64,000 nucleotides of DNA from Taenia hydatigena (taxonomy: Eukaryota; Platyhelminthes; Cestoda; Cyclophyllidea; Taeniidae): contig JADWOT020001141.1 of the NCBI GenBank assembly GCA_036345935.2, positions 1 to 64,000 of the forward strand. The letters run 5' to 3'. Positions 40,081 to 53,459 of this stretch are shown one piece after another. Position numbers and translations under genes: made by a program. The notes under the pieces are model-generated. The model made no database searches. It was not told where the DNA came from and saw nothing but the letters and a program-made list of their open reading frames with translations. How positions within the stretch are numbered: position 1 is the first letter of the stretch; every line of letters begins with the position of its first letter.

Positions 40081-40389
40081 GCGTGCGTCACTTCCGCTGT
40101 CCAATTACAGCAAAAACGAACAAGAACGTACTGCCTGGTTTCACACTCGGAAAAGACAGGGTAACAAAATTTGCTTTTAAGGCTACACCCTTTCGCAACT
40201 ATTGTATCCTGTTTCTGTATCCATAAGTTTTGCTCTCAAAACAGGCCCTTCTCTTTAAGACTTAAGGGAAAACTTGACCGGTGAGATATGCATTCAGGTT
40301 AAATTAATTTAATAAATTAGTGGTTCAAAGTGGAGTGATGAGCATTTATACCATGGTTACTATTGTTTCAAAGAGCTATTACATGCGTC

Positions 40390-42030
40390 TGTACAGTAGT
40401 GCAGGAGCTACGATTAAGCGTAGACTATTCATTAACGGTTCTATCTGGTAGCAAACTTGTAAGCTTATCCGCCTGCTTACGTCGAGTCAGTTAACGTCGA
40501 TTGACTTCTTTAGGATAAGCTATATAATCGCCAACTAAAGTCAGAAAAGAAATAAGCTTGACATCTGCTATTGCTTTTCAGTAAATAATAACAAAGCAAA
40601 AGGATTAGCCAAATGAGTGACTCAAGCCGCAGTTTCGGCGCTTTTATGTATTTAAGTCAAAATCAAGTCTGCCTTACATGTTCTAGATAAAATGGACCAA
40701 CAATTTTAAGCATTGGATATAGCCTAAAACTGTTAGTCAGGTCTTCAAGGGAGGCATGACCTCGCTGTCCATACTAAGGTGCATTTAAAGCTGTCACTTG
40801 GGTTTCAATTATAATTTTCAATGGAACAATACTGTCTTTAACTAAAATTCACGCAAAAGGATGCAGAAATTAATGGCGAACACTGGCGTTAGCACGTTGA
40901 ATGAAGCACAAAATATATCTATTCTTACTATTGCTTTTGAAATTGCAAACAATGTACAATGTTTGTCAGCTACGCCTAGAGGAAGCGAGGACTCCATAAG
41001 AGTATTTAAATGATGCGATGCAAATTATGGCTGCGGAAAAGAGAGACAATTCTTGCAAGAGTAGCCTATATTGAAGACAGAAAAAAGATGGCACCTATGA
41101 TGAGACACGGGTAGAATGCTAGTCAGTATCCGAGAAGTTAACCAGATATGCAATCACTTAAACTTCATCTATTTCGTTCTAAGACTAATTTTGATAAACT
41201 GCGCGTGCGATGCTTCTGCATAACTAATCATAAACTATTAAGTTGTGTTGGAAAGAAAAGTGACTGTTATTGAAGGCAAAATATTTAGAAGCTGTCATTC
41301 CTCTGCACTGGAATTCTTCTACCGTTGAATAAATTAACACAACAAAACTCATCATTGCCAGATTAGAAGCATGTAGAAATTTCGTCAGAATTTTGCCTCA
41401 GCCTACATAGTGGTAGTCCTAAACACAATTTGTGCCGGTCCATCTAACATCAAAAAGAGAGGTCATAAATTCACTTAACGATCTATTGATTCAGGCTAGC
41501 TATCTTTGAAAATGAATCATTTTGCCTCCATGGAACAGGATAATATTAGCCTAAGGGTAATATGCAGTTAATAATTCAAAGGGCGCGACTCATTTTACAG
41601 AAACTCACCCAAGACCGGTGGCGTTATATACTTCGAAACTACAAGTTTCGCCGAGACTTAATTTCTGGTAGCCGCCTGTGTTAGCATCAACAGCAAATGG
41701 AAGTGGTGCTCTTTTGGCTTGCATAGACTAAGCGCGCTCCGACTTTTACTTCAAATAAGGTCATCGGCACCACGAAGTAGAGACATTTGACATTTGAAGT
41801 GGATTGCGGTACACGTTAAGCCTAGCTACAGCACACTGAACGCATTTTTTATTCACGGCACCTGCGTGAAACCTCTGAATAGCCTGTGTCAGCTCTCTAT
41901 GAAGGTGTTTAAGAGTCAGGCATCGCGCTAAGTGATCATCGCTGGTGGCCATCCCCGTATTTTTCCTTGGAGTTTCAGAGGCATTTGAGACTTTACAAGG
42001 GTTAGTGCGAAAATCACACTCAATTAGCAT
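40390..42030 (+). repeat. Direct duplication, copy C1
   Basis: Collinear with 42570-44250. Anchors are CATCTGCTATTGCTTTTCAG (40562) against CATCTGCTGCTGCTTTTCGG (42729), CCTGTGTTAGCATCAACAGC (41676) against CCTGTGTTACCATCAGCAGC (43991), and the ACGGCACCTGCGTG region (41859) against ACGGCACTTGTGTG (44136). Offsets run from 2167 to 2315 bases, so indels have accumulated. No terminal repeats or transposase were seen, and no reading frame is conserved between the copies. Confidence 0.7.
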
Positions 42031-42569
42031 TAATTTGGCCATATAACGTTGATTTTGGAAGTTGTGTTCATCTTTCTGATTAAGAGATTAGTGTTACGTA
42101 AGTGTGGCACGCTAGTAAAATAATGAACCCCATTCCAGCATGACTAGCGTTGCGTTTTAACGAATCCTCTACCATTCAATCCATTTAGTAAGTTTAACTA
42201 GATTATTTTGTTGATAACAATGAGATGGGTCTTAAAGTCAGAGGTGATGGTTATTTGCTTGGCATCCCCAACATAAAAATCGGTGGTTGTTCGAGTTTAG
42301 CTAGAGTCGCATCTGGATGTCTCATGGCAAATATTCACTGCTGGCATGGTTTAGATGATATTGATTACTGTCGACCAGGTGAGTCTTTATCCGCCATTGC
42401 GGGATTACATCACGCTAGGTAACAATCATGCCTGCTTTGATTTTTGGATTGTCCTTCTGAGGTCAGGGGGGGTCGGACCTAAGTCGAGTTAGCAAATTTC
42501 GTAATTGCGCCTAATGACACGCACAGATTTAGTAAGTCCAGCAGACAGGCACGATCCTTGTCATTATTA

Positions 42570-44250
42570 ATTAAGGTAGAGCTTATTGTAAGCTGCTCAA
42601 CCACAATTGGATCCAGTTGCTTTCTTGCAAATACATCCCTGTGCTTGTGTTAATTTGACGAAACCCAGTTTGGTTTTTTGAAATCAGCTAGATGATCGTC
42701 GGTTTTTCGCAACATAAATTAAGCCTAGCATCTGCTGCTGCTTTTCGGCAAATAATGAAAAGGTGAAGGAGCAAGTTGCTTGAATTACACCCAATTGCGG
42801 TTTGATTGCTTTCGCTGTATTTATGCGAAGACAATGTCTGTTTTAAATACTCAGGAACAGATGCGTGAGGTGGACATGCCGAAATAATTTGCGCATAAAA
42901 TTTACCCAAAGACTGCTAGTTAGGTTCCCAAAGAGCAGCATGAATTCGCTGTCTGCATTGGGTAGAGGTCTGTTCAGAGCCGCAACTTGGTATACAATTG
43001 GATTTCACAAGTGAGGACGTGCACCAAGTCTATGCTGTCTGCGACCCAATGCATGCTAAAAAGTGTAAAATTTATGGCGGACACAAAAGTCGATGCGTAG
43101 CCAGAAGTGCAGACTATATCCACTCTAGACATTGCCTTAAACATTGAAATCAACATGCAAAACTTATCTGTTGCAGTTAGTGAATGCAAATGTTTAAATG
43201 AACGCTTTGACAATGGGATGCAGCTCACGATGACGTAAAGTTGACCAGATGAATAATATGAGGAAGGGATGGGATTTTGTGGCCAGTATCTCCTACTTGG
43301 GGGTAAAATGGGACAGCGCGTGTGATGGGCGCGAGCATAACGCTAGTCGGTATTCAAGGAGTCACACAGACGTGCGACACAATGAGCTGCGTATGCTTTG
43401 CTATTATATTCACCTCAACGTATGTGTTTGTGTTCTTGTTGTGGAACTACCCGCGCCTTGCCGAGTTGGTCTGGGCAATAAATTGACCCTTACTGGAATA
43501 AGAATAGGTGAACTTTAAGAGAAGGATAGGATTATGATCATAATGTGCCTCATGAAACGACCATTTTCCAAAATCTAATTCGAAGAAACCCGTCCTGATG
43601 CGCACTTACCAAATAGTATTTTGGCATTCCCACAAAGCATCATGGTCATGTTTTTCATTGTTAAACTAAATAACTTACCAGGAACTCTATCGTTGTTGGA
43701 ATAAAGACCTGTAAAAGCTTTATTATGGATATAATCCTCAAAATATTTTACATTGGTTCTTCTAGCATCAGAATGAAAGGCCATGAATTTTTGAAAAATA
43801 AGGTGTGCAGAGGTAAGCAAGCTTTGAACTGCAAGATAGTTTGTATTTGCAAGACAGGGCAGCACTAGCCCTAGAGGGAATTTGTAGTTAATGTTCTTGA
43901 TCAGCGCACGCCATTTTATATGAACTCATTCAAAATTAGTGTTATTGCGTGTTTCAAAACTGTAAGAAACTGCTTTAGCACCTGTGGTCACCTGTGTTAC
44001 CATCAGCAGCGGTTCGGGGTAGCGACCTCTTGAAATGCAAAGACTAAAAAAGTGCCTCAACCTCCATTTTAAATGAGTTCACCAGCGTTTGATCTTTAAG
44101 ATAAGTTGAAGTGCATCTTAGGTGCTTCTGCGATTACGGCACTTGTGTGACACCTCTGGGTGGCCTTAATCAGCTCCTATTTTTTCTTTGCGGAGTGAAC
44201 TGCTACTAGCTTTTATGAGTAGAAAGAGTTGCTCACGAAAATCACATGCT
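42570..44250 (+). repeat. Direct duplication, copy C2
   Basis: Second copy of the block at 40390-42030, directly following it in the same orientation. Divergence is high (many indels, perhaps 60-65% identity), so the event is old. An open frame at plus 43249-43518 (89 codons) is not shared by copy C1 and is therefore unlikely to be the conserved content. Confidence 0.7.
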
Positions 44251-46925
44251 GGTTAAAAGGTGACCCATTCCTTCCGCCCTCAATCGAATGTCTCAACCAT
44301 TGCAATTTTCACACCACAAAATGTCAGGAGTTATGGGTTGAATCTTGAACAGATCTGAAGCACGTGACTCTGGGACACTTTGATGCAGGCTACTTAGACG
44401 CAAGTGATGGAGGGCATTTTGAAAGTCATGCCCATAGGACTAGACTGATAGGAATGTTAAACATGCGTTCTGCAAGACATCTCCCTGCTCAATCAAATAT
44501 ACTTTAGCAAATCCAGATGCTATATGAGTAAGCTTTTAAAAAAAATAGTGCATTATGACTTATGAGGAAAGTCATGGTTTTGATAGAAGTTACGATCTAC
44601 TAATTCCTCTAACTGAAAGCGATCAACTAGCCATGAAAAGCAACAGTAAAAAGTGCAGGCTGACTTTGCAACAAATAATAAGTAGTTGCACAGAACTGCT
44701 CTTAAAAAACAATCATGAGAAACATTTGTCATCCGTTGTTAACTAGATATGAGCTGATGCTCACTTATTTTTTAAAAGCAATGATCTGGCTTTGTCTACC
44801 TTTTTTTCCAGATGCTTGTTTAGAGCTCTCTGCACATGCAGTCTTGTAAGTGTCAGAAGCTAGTGCCAGGAGGTGATGAAGGATATTAATTAAAACTCGC
44901 GAGTGCATGTAGGGAAAGGACATAAGATCCTTTTACTATTCAGTTCTGCACTAATTTAAAGCACAAGAAATAAAATAGTCATTAGAGATTGCAATAAAGT
45001 TTCATTTCAACTGAATAACTAGCTCTGACTTCTCTTTGGTTAAGTCGTAGTTGCCTTTTTGAATGAACAAACTCGGTTTGGTTAAATATTATAATAAGTG
45101 GCCACGCAATCGTAAAGTTTATTTTACCACACCTAAGTCTGTGTCATTCGAATGCTTCGTGTTCATGCTACTTTTGTGGCTTGGGCCAGATGGAATTACT
45201 ATAATAAACTTGTTTGCGCCATAGCCATAGAGCTGATCATTACTACTCCTCTTTAGCCCAGACCCTGCCTCCACAGCATTTTGCTTGCTGCCTACCCTTA
45301 TAAATTTTTGGAAATAATGGCAAGACAATGCTCCTGTTGAATATTATAAGTAATTAGTCTTTACTGTTTATTAGTGTTTATCGCTGTTTATCAATGTCGT
45401 TCTTGAAGATTACTAGGAAATCAAATGTACTTTTTATCTAATCAAGCAGCCACTCTCAAGGTCTTGGCAATAATTGCAGTGGCAAAGGCGCTAGTTGATG
45501 GTTCGGTTTTTCGTAAGGAAAACTTTCAATTTGTTGCCAAGGAGTATTTTGCCGACATTTAGTGCAATGGAAACAAATGTTTTTCCAATAAGAAGAGCAG
45601 TCGCTGCCTCGCGCATAAGCGTAGGACCATCAAATTGTTGTCAAGTCCTCCTGATGACCCGGCAATTCTTTCCGGTTATCAACCTTTGTTGCTCATGCAT
45701 AATACATGGGCATGGTCCGCGACAAATGAAGCAGCAATTGAGGTAGAGGGAACAATTCAACTAATTTTAGCGAGCACTGTTACATTGGTTTGTTGCAACA
45801 ACTTTATAATATGATTCCTACATTCCTTAGTGCTCTTCCATCCCTCCTTTTATTTATTTTATCTAATTTACACTGCGCTGTGTCGAAGATTTCTGGTTCA
45901 CAGCCATTACAGGAAGATTGTCAAAATCATCCCATTGTTACGTGAAGCGAATTGATCAAGCACTATATTTGAACCCATTAATTAACTTACGTGTTCATAC
46001 AAAGCAAAAAGCTATTCCTTCTGTGATAGCCTTACGTTTTGGCATCACATCGCTGGCCAGGTTAATTACTCTCTCCAGCGTTTTGTACAGACTGCATCAA
46101 TTTTTGATACACTAACAGAGTAGATCTATGCATACAAGCGCACAGTCACTTTAGCTTGACCAAAATTTGTGCGGTGAGGACGAATTACGTTAGCATGTGC
46201 TCTAATCATGGTGTGGAGGTACGTGTTCATCTCGTTGACTGTAGTTGTGGGTGCAGAAATGTGGATTTGGCCTAAGCACTGGCAGAGCCCATGTAAGATC
46301 AAGTGTGGCTCTTTTCACCTGTAAGTTAAAAGCGGAGTAGATTGCTGAGCAGATAGCACTAATTCATATGCTGAATGCCGATGCAATAGAAGGAAGTGTT
46401 ACGGGCATAAAATCCTAATGCTTTGCATCGGGTGAGATTTTTATCTCTCAGACAAGAAGACAAATGAATCGGAAAAGAGCTTACAAAATTTATTCCATCA
46501 CAGAGACTATTTCTGTCCCAAATGCGACATATTTCTTCAGGAAAACAGAGAGCAACGTATAATCATCCTGTTTTATTTAAAGTAGTCGCATTTTAGTGCC
46601 AAGAAAGGACACAGAAGTGCAGACTGACAACTCTCGCATCCAGCAAGATATTATAACACCTGCTTGCAGCTGGCTGGCTTACGCAAAGACTAGCGCCGCG
46701 ACGATAGATGGGTTCACTAGCGATTCATTTGTCCCTTAACTATTCTACGAAGCTAGACTTAAAGGATGCAATCGCCATGATCTGTCGTGACTAAGTTATG
46801 GGATCAAAATGATCAACTTCTTTCGTAGTCGCTACAATGTATACGTTACCTTAAAGTTTCCAAAAATAGAGCCTCGTTTTCGAAATGCATGCCTGGTGAT
46901 AATCCATATGTTCTCTATAATTGAA
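44250..46925. other. No gene recognised
   Basis: AT-rich sequence with short frames only (plus 45495-45746, plus 44555-44746, minus 45119-45328). None has a domain or supported splice sites. Confidence 0.35.
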
Positions 46926-46928
46926 AAA

Positions 46929-47867
46929 TCAAATATTTTGGGCGTCACATATTTTATTCAATAAAAATATGATACAGTGAAAGATAACAAGATAGTAGCA
47001 GAGCCAGGCATGGAGATTAATCAGAGGACAGTTGGATGTGGCCGGAGCAGCTGGAGAATAAACAGGATGAGAATCTGATTTTTCTATTCCAAAATCGTAG
47101 AAAAGAGCAAACTGAAGTCGAATATCGGTACATCGCTGCAATGGGATTTGGGAGCGTTGTTGCCACTGTGCCAAGTTGTCCTTTGGTAGAAGGCCTTGGT
47201 TTTCCAAAGTAGTCAAAGTTTCAGACTGGTCAGTCATCCGAGCTACACTCTGCTAAAAATGCAGGCTAAAAGAGCCAGAATAGCATCTCAAAATGCAAAA
47301 GCTACCAGTTACTGTGTCGTGGTTGTGAAGCGATATCTTTTTGCAGAACAAATATCTAGGATGCTAAAATGTTTTGGTTGGTAAGTGGGGAGCAACAATT
47401 AAATGAATAAATGAATCAGCACACAAAATGATAGGTATGAGTCCCGCTATTGAGTGAGTCATAGGTCAAAATAAAGGGGCAAATAAAACAAATAAATTGA
47501 CAGATTCGATTTCAGCTCTGATTAATTGAAATGCGATGCTCAATGTTGAAGCTGCAGAATGACTGCTTATTACGTTCACAGGTAGCACGTTTGATGAGAA
47601 ATCTCTCTCGCAATGCCCAGTGGTTGTGTTGTTTGCAATAATGACACCAGTTGGGGCTAATAACTTGTACCAGCATAATCCACGTTCATAAACCCAAAAA
47701 AAATTATTCATCACTGCTTTTACTATTCTGCAAACTAGCAAAGGACAACTGACTGTGACCTCGATCTATGGAGAGTAGACAATATGAAACCGCATTTCTC
47801 ACGTCCCATTCATACCTGTCGATTTCGCTGAGACTGATCACGAGAGGATAGCTGCCTGACCGGTGCA
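46929..47867 (-). CDS. 3' part of an unrecognised spliced gene (3 exons seen)
   Basis: Exons in reading order are 47816-47867, 47574-47727 and 46929-47252. Introns are 88 bases (GTATGA to TTTGCAG) and 321 bases (GTAATA to ATTTTTAG). The phases fit: exon 1 ends after two bases of an Arg codon completed by the first base of exon 2, and exon 2 ends in phase 0. The visible product is about 176 residues: HRSGSYPLVISLSEID, then IVKAVMNNFFWVYERG, then a soluble Gln/Leu-rich part (LTTLENQGLLPKDNLAQW), and a hydrophobic C-terminal segment (WLCYYLVIFHCIIFLL) that could be a membrane anchor. The start lies further 5' and was not found. The AATAAA hexamer falls inside the last exon (46953-46958), just before the stop, which is odd. 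No family is recognised. Confidence 0.35.
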
Positions 47868-48361
47868 CTAAAGTTCTAATTTTAGTCAATTATAGCTGTA
47901 TAGAGCAAAAATAGAGCATCGCATACAGTTCATTATCTCAACAACCGCAGAGGCATCAGCTATTAAGTGGGCTGAGGCAAGTGGAAGTGCATTCTAATTT
48001 TAACAACCCCAGAATTGCAAATGAATAAAGTATGTGCTTTGCAAGGGAAAATTCAATAAAGTGCTAGGCCCTATTTGTCACTGCTAACACGTTCGACCTT
48101 AAATTCAACCAGAGTGTGTTTGTCTCGAATGAATAGTTACCTGATAAGAATGACGCTTTCGCCTACAATTTTTTTGTCAAATTTGCTTTTATTCTCGTCT
48201 TCTTGCTTTATATAGATCCGCATTCTCGTTCTGTCTCAGCTCATTGGCCCTTGAGAAGTGATCATTCTCTCTGAGTCTACAAATTACCACTCGGACGGTG
48301 CATTCAAAAAACATTTTAGATGCGCGTAAGTAAACAAACCTGACAACCGTAACGTCCTTAG

Positions 48362-48388
48362 CCTCCTCCTCCTCCACCTCCTCCTCCG
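48362..48388 (+). repeat. CCT trinucleotide microsatellite
   Basis: CCTCCTCCT run with one CCA interruption at the left edge of a GC-richer island. It creates a spurious Arg-rich segment in the 187-codon minus frame 48284-48847. Confidence 0.75.
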
Positions 48389-48389
48389 G

Positions 48390-48486
48390 CCCATTCTTCC
48401 GCCTCCTTCCCTACCCACTTGTGCGCCTTCACATCCATGCCACTTCTCATCACGCATCGCCTTAACAACCAATGAAGCCATCGCCA
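48390..48486 (+). repeat. Short direct repeat, copy D1
   Basis: Shares with 49094-49195 the start CATTCTTCCGCCT and the later block CTCATCACGCATCGCCTTAAC (CTCACCACGCATCGCTCTAAC in the other copy). The two copies flank the tandem unit at 48820-49035. Confidence 0.55.
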
Positions 48487-48819
48487 TGGCGTACATCTCA
48501 TCCAAACAAGTGGGTGGTGCATACCAAAGGCTTCCATGCTTTAGCCTCTTAGTGAGCCCACAAAATGCGATGCGAATGGTGCACATCTGCATGGCGACCA
48601 AGGCATGCGTGTGGGCATGCGACGAGAAATTGCACCGAAAGAGTTCTGTGTGGATAAATGTGTCAACGTAATTGTGACCCAAGGATTGGCAGAAGTGAAT
48701 TGCAGGCGAGAAGGCCAACATGCATTTGCTGTGATGATGCAGTGGAAAGCTGTTTTGGCTAGTAGAAGGGAAGAAAGGGTGAGCAATGAAGGCTCGTAGA
48801 CGCTGACGACCGCGCCACG

Positions 48820-49035
48820 TGGCAGCTTCTGGTCTGCCTCGCACCACGGAGGTTGTGCTACGTTGTGGGTGACGCTACTGCAAAGCTCGCAGTCGCTGGT
48901 GTGCATGCAGACAGCGATGATACGGCGTAGAGTCCTCTGGTGTCCGTCCAGCCATGGAGGTAGTGCTACGTCGGTGTGGGCTAGCACATGCGTGTTGGAG
49001 CATAGTGGAAAGCCCGCGGGTGGTCGTTTGCTGGC
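48820..49035 (+). repeat. Two tandem units of about 108 bp
   Basis: Unit 1 (48820-48927) and unit 2 (48928-49035) align through CCACGGAGGTTGTGCTACGT and CCATGGAGGTAGTGCTACGT. They are GC-richer than the rest of the window. Confidence 0.55.
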
Positions 49036-49093
49036 ACACGTTATGCATTTGTCCTTTCTTACTCCTCACCCACCATTACCCTTCTCTTCCTTC

Positions 49094-49195
49094 TCATTCT
49101 TCCGCCTTTTTCACTACTCAGAATTGGCACGCCTTTACAGTTATGCTACTCCTCACCACGCATCGCTCTAACATTCATCGACACCATTGCCTTCG
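49094..49195 (+). repeat. Short direct repeat, copy D2
   Basis: Second copy of the repeat at 48390-48486, about 700 bases downstream in the same orientation. Confidence 0.55.
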
Positions 49196-49204
49196 CTGCG
49201 AATG

Positions 49205-51990
49205 AACTTAACCTTTGCACGTTTTGAGTGCAGTTTGCAGCAGCGGTTTTTAATGTTAATGAGCTAAAATGGAGTTTTCTGGGCAATTTTTGAAATCACT
49301 AAATTAGGTTCTGAATGGCGTCGTTTTGCATGAGGAAAGATGGTTGATTATAATTTTACCTCCATTGGCGTGGAATAATTTATGGAGCAGGCAGTTGAGC
49401 ATCCGCCCGAAGACAAAGGTGGCCAAAACCGATCTACTCTGCATTTGAAATTGATAAAGAAGAGCATTTTTTTCTCTTTGGCATTTTAATGCTAGTGAAG
49501 CATTTAAATTAGCAGTCATCTAGTTACCTTTCTTGCATGATGTTTGCAGTATGCTATCTACAAAAGGTACCGGAAATTTATTTAAAGTTTTAGAGAATTC
49601 TATAGTGAATGAGAAGTTCACTCAAGCAAATGTTTTACCGTATTCTTAAATTTTGCTGTAGCTGTATAATTTGGATCATAACAATAAGCCATATACTTTG
49701 GGTCAGCTTTTAATTCGCATGAATTTTGCCAAAGTCATTGCTAATTATTTAGGATTCTTTTAAAACGATTACCTAGACTTATAAAATTTGTCTAGGGTTG
49801 TTAGGTTTAGATGATCTTGCGATTTGTTTCAACTGTTTCTGCAAGATATCTCATTTTTGATTGCATGCGTTGGCGATTTGCGTTTGTGGATTCTTGACTG
49901 CACTGCGATTTTGGTCTTGTTTCATTTTTTGATCAGGCTCATTACTGCAGTATTCAGAATCAATTGCCTCGTTCTTTGCTAATAACTGCAAATTTCCTTT
50001 TCGAAACCCAGGTGACGATGGAATTCTTGTGTCGCTAAGCCTCCCTTATCATCCCTACTTCCTTGAGGTATTCCATTTTTTTCCCAATGCTGTTGCAGGA
50101 TCGTAGTCAACGACTCCATTCCCATGGCTGACTCATTATTAGCGAATGACTATTGTAAAATAATTTGCCGCATTCCCTTTACTGGTTTTTGCATTGAATA
50201 CTCTGAATTATACGATGGGACATCGTACAACTTGGTACTTGGATATCGAAAGCTGAGCGCTCTTTGGTGTCGCTCCTCTCAGCAAGTTGTCGATACTAAG
50301 GACGTATTTATCAGCAAATGATTATTGGTTCACTTAATTGAGAAAAAATTACTATTGGTGGCTTTACGTTTTCATACCGAGTAAATTTAGCCTTCCGGGA
50401 GAAAATCAGCACTTGTGAAGTGCATACAGGTTGCCTTTTCTCTGTTTGGAGTGGCTAAAGGTTTCTAGGTCATTGGGTATGAGTGGGACGCTTTCTCTCA
50501 GAAGACTGACCTATTTTGTAAGGGTCAAAGTGTAATCAGTGAGCTTATTTTAGCTTAGATAAATTTAACCGACTAAACGTGAGGTATTTGCTTAAAGCTG
50601 ACCACAGTGATAAGTTTTACATACCTGTGTCACTTAGGAAGAACAAAAATGAAAGACTGCATGCTTGTGTACCATTCCGGTCCGCATTTTAGCGCCAAAA
50701 TTTGGAAGTAACGAAAAAATCTGAGAATGGATATCTCTTTTAATAGGAAGGAGAAAACAAGAATTAACAATTTAGCTAGCTTTTTACTTAAATTTCTGTC
50801 TAAAAGAACGTAATTCTGTAGGATGGACCTGTATTCTGATATGTTATTAAGGGTCTGGAGGGAATGTCCGTAGAACAGCGTAGACGAAAGAAAAGGGATG
50901 AGAACAGTTGCGCATAAAAGAACTGGTAGAAATGCAGGTCCGTGATGTGTTTATTTAGGAAGCAGCAATTTCTCTTAGCGAGATGCTTGGCACATGTAGT
51001 GCTAATGTGATGTATCCAGCAGTTCTTCTGACAGTTATACTTGCCTGAGAAACATGGGTTAAGCATTTGTCATACCCGGAAGGACAGACTATAATAGGCA
51101 AGACTCCATCCTTTTGCTGGCCCTTTTCAAAGGCTCCTACTGCAATATCTAAATATAGGTCATGAATTCCGATATCGTTGCCCATGCCGCGAAAGCATCA
51201 ATGCGCATGGCAGCGGTTGTGAACTCCCTTCATGCCTTATGCCATTCGTCAATGCATGGCTGTGAAGATACGCTTGCGCACCTATTAGGTTATTGTCTTT
51301 GAGCAGTTGTGCGAACGATTGAATCAATGGTGCTACAGATATCTTGTGCAGTCCCATCAAAGAGTGTTTTGATGGTAAAATGCAAATGAGACACTCATTG
51401 ACGCTGCTTTGATTGTATTTAGATTAAATAATGCACGAATTGGGTCACAGCAGCCATAAGTGAATTTATTTTGGATGCAATGCATATTTTGTACTTAAAA
51501 AGGTTACAAGGACCCCAATTTTCCTTGAGCATGCCGTTTTGTTTGGCTGATTGATGCAGAATACCCACAGCACAATTATTATGGCAAAAACTGCATATCT
51601 ATAGAGGTAGTTGCGCCAACTATCTAAAGAGATGCACACTACATAGCAATCAGCACAGAGAACATCTCACAGATGACACAATATGTCCGACAAAGAGGTT
51701 AAGGAAAGATACAACAACAGATTTGTGTACAATGAGCAATTACGCGTTTTTCTTAATTATCAAACGCCGATGGACGAAGTCATTCGAAACAAAGACCACG
51801 ATTTTCGCAATAAGCCACTTCGCTTGCTCATTAGTCCATAAAACACTTTCGAAAACTATAGCAGTATTAGTAAAGCAAGTTTGTGGATTCACCATTTGCT
51901 TTGTGTTACGTCTTTACGCCCCCTACTCTTAACTTACTCTTCGTACACGGCACCGGGTCATCCGCTTTAAAGTCTTTACCTCTCCTGCCT
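49205..51990. other. No gene recognised
   Basis: AT-rich sequence. Open frames are short and on both strands (plus 50124-50321, minus 50800-51066, minus 50955-51185), without domain or splice support. Confidence 0.35.
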
Positions 51991-51991
51991 T

Positions 51992-53459
51992 TTGCTTCCA
52001 TCTTTTTATTGTTGTGCTAGTTTTGTTTTCGATAAAATTTTATGTATTTGCTTTGGTAATCAAGAACGTCTGTGTGCACCTAACTCATTGAAAGCTGTCA
52101 CAGTTAATAATAGCGATTTATGCCACTTTATTTTGGTGCAAACTGCGGCTGCTAAAACAGATGTAAGGACGAAAAGTGCAGGGGCTTTTATGACCTTGCG
52201 CAGTGTCAAGCTAGCGAATGTTTCAATAAACCATTCCAGGGTTATGGTTGCATCGTTGGTTAAAATTGCTAAGTTATCTGCCACGATGGCTTATGCCGCC
52301 CCGTTGGCATTTATGGCAAACTGCATCAGCCTGCACTGATCGCATCCCTGACTATGGCTATGACCTCATGTTGATGTATGGTATGTCAAGCTACGATCGT
52401 CTAATGCAATCACAACCCTCAGTGTCAAGTTCTCCTACTTCAGTACAGAATATACCTCTGGTTGTTCTTTAATCAATGCTTCTTGGCATCTTAAAATTGA
52501 AAATAACCTTTAATATCTATGATACCAGTGTTAGGAATTGGTAGTTTTGCCTCTAATATGGGCCCGTATACGTAATGATTGGTGACTGTCGCTTTGCCAC
52601 AAATTAAGTGTATCCTCATAGGACTGGGTCCACTACTTCTCCAATCGATCATCGCAACTGCGCCTGACATGGACAACATATAATTTGCATCAGCGCATAA
52701 ATTAGTCAACCCATGATATCTTATATGTCTAAGCATAAGCAAGCTACCATGATGTCTAAGGTACGATTTTAAAGCATTTTACTACGAAGTCAAATTCGGC
52801 AAAAGCCGTTAATCCAAACGTTGAGCTGGTAATTAAGCCAACAGTGCCAATGCTTGTTAAATGCAGGTTCGATATTAGAGATTGAACTATTCTCTACGTC
52901 AATGTACATGTGCCTGAATTTTGTAGAATTTTGTCAAAGGAGAATCCCAACACATTCGAAGTCGTGTTTGGCAAACTGCCCAGCACCTGCATATGCCTAA
53001 AAGCCATGGATCTTAAGGCGCTGCAAGCTCTTGTAGAGACATTGTCCCCTCCAGCGAATTACATGCCTCCACTGCTAACTACAATCACTCCAGAAGTTAC
53101 CAACACTAGTGCCTGAGAAGAAAAAGGAAGTTGGGATAGTGGCATTATTAACAGTCGCAAACGATGTGTCTGTAACCTTGGAGAAGAAGTCTTAAACGAT
53201 GGGGTCGAAAATACCCTGCCTTGATTATGTATTAAAGTTGATGGGTGCAAAGGACCTGACCGCTTTGTGTGATTTGGTGCCCTATCTCGCAAAACTCTTA
53301 ATCGACTTGGAGTCACTGAATGTAAAGACCGTCAATTTGCATTTGTTTAATGAAACTCGATTCCTCAATGATGTGAAAGATGTACTCCGCGTGGACACCC
53401 TTCAGGAGTTAAAGGAAGATCGTAATGCCTCCAGATTACTCATCGGCATACTCTTTTAG
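51992..53459 (+). other. Cluster of coding-like segments, unknown protein
   Basis: Three open segments follow each other in different frames: 51992-52339, 52910-53116 and 53199-53459. Between the last two, a further frame reads PEKKKEVGIVALLTVAND before a stop at about 53190. The last segment is leucine-rich and amphipathic (ALCDLVPYLAKLLIDLESLN), ending in GILF. Frame changes without good splice sites suggest a decayed gene or misread exons. No family is recognised. Confidence 0.25.

Noticed and set aside
48284..48847. Open frame of 187 codons on the minus strand, the longest in the window
   Set aside because: It runs through the CCT microsatellite and the GC-richer repeat island, overlaps other long frames on both strands, and has an artificial Arg-rich run.
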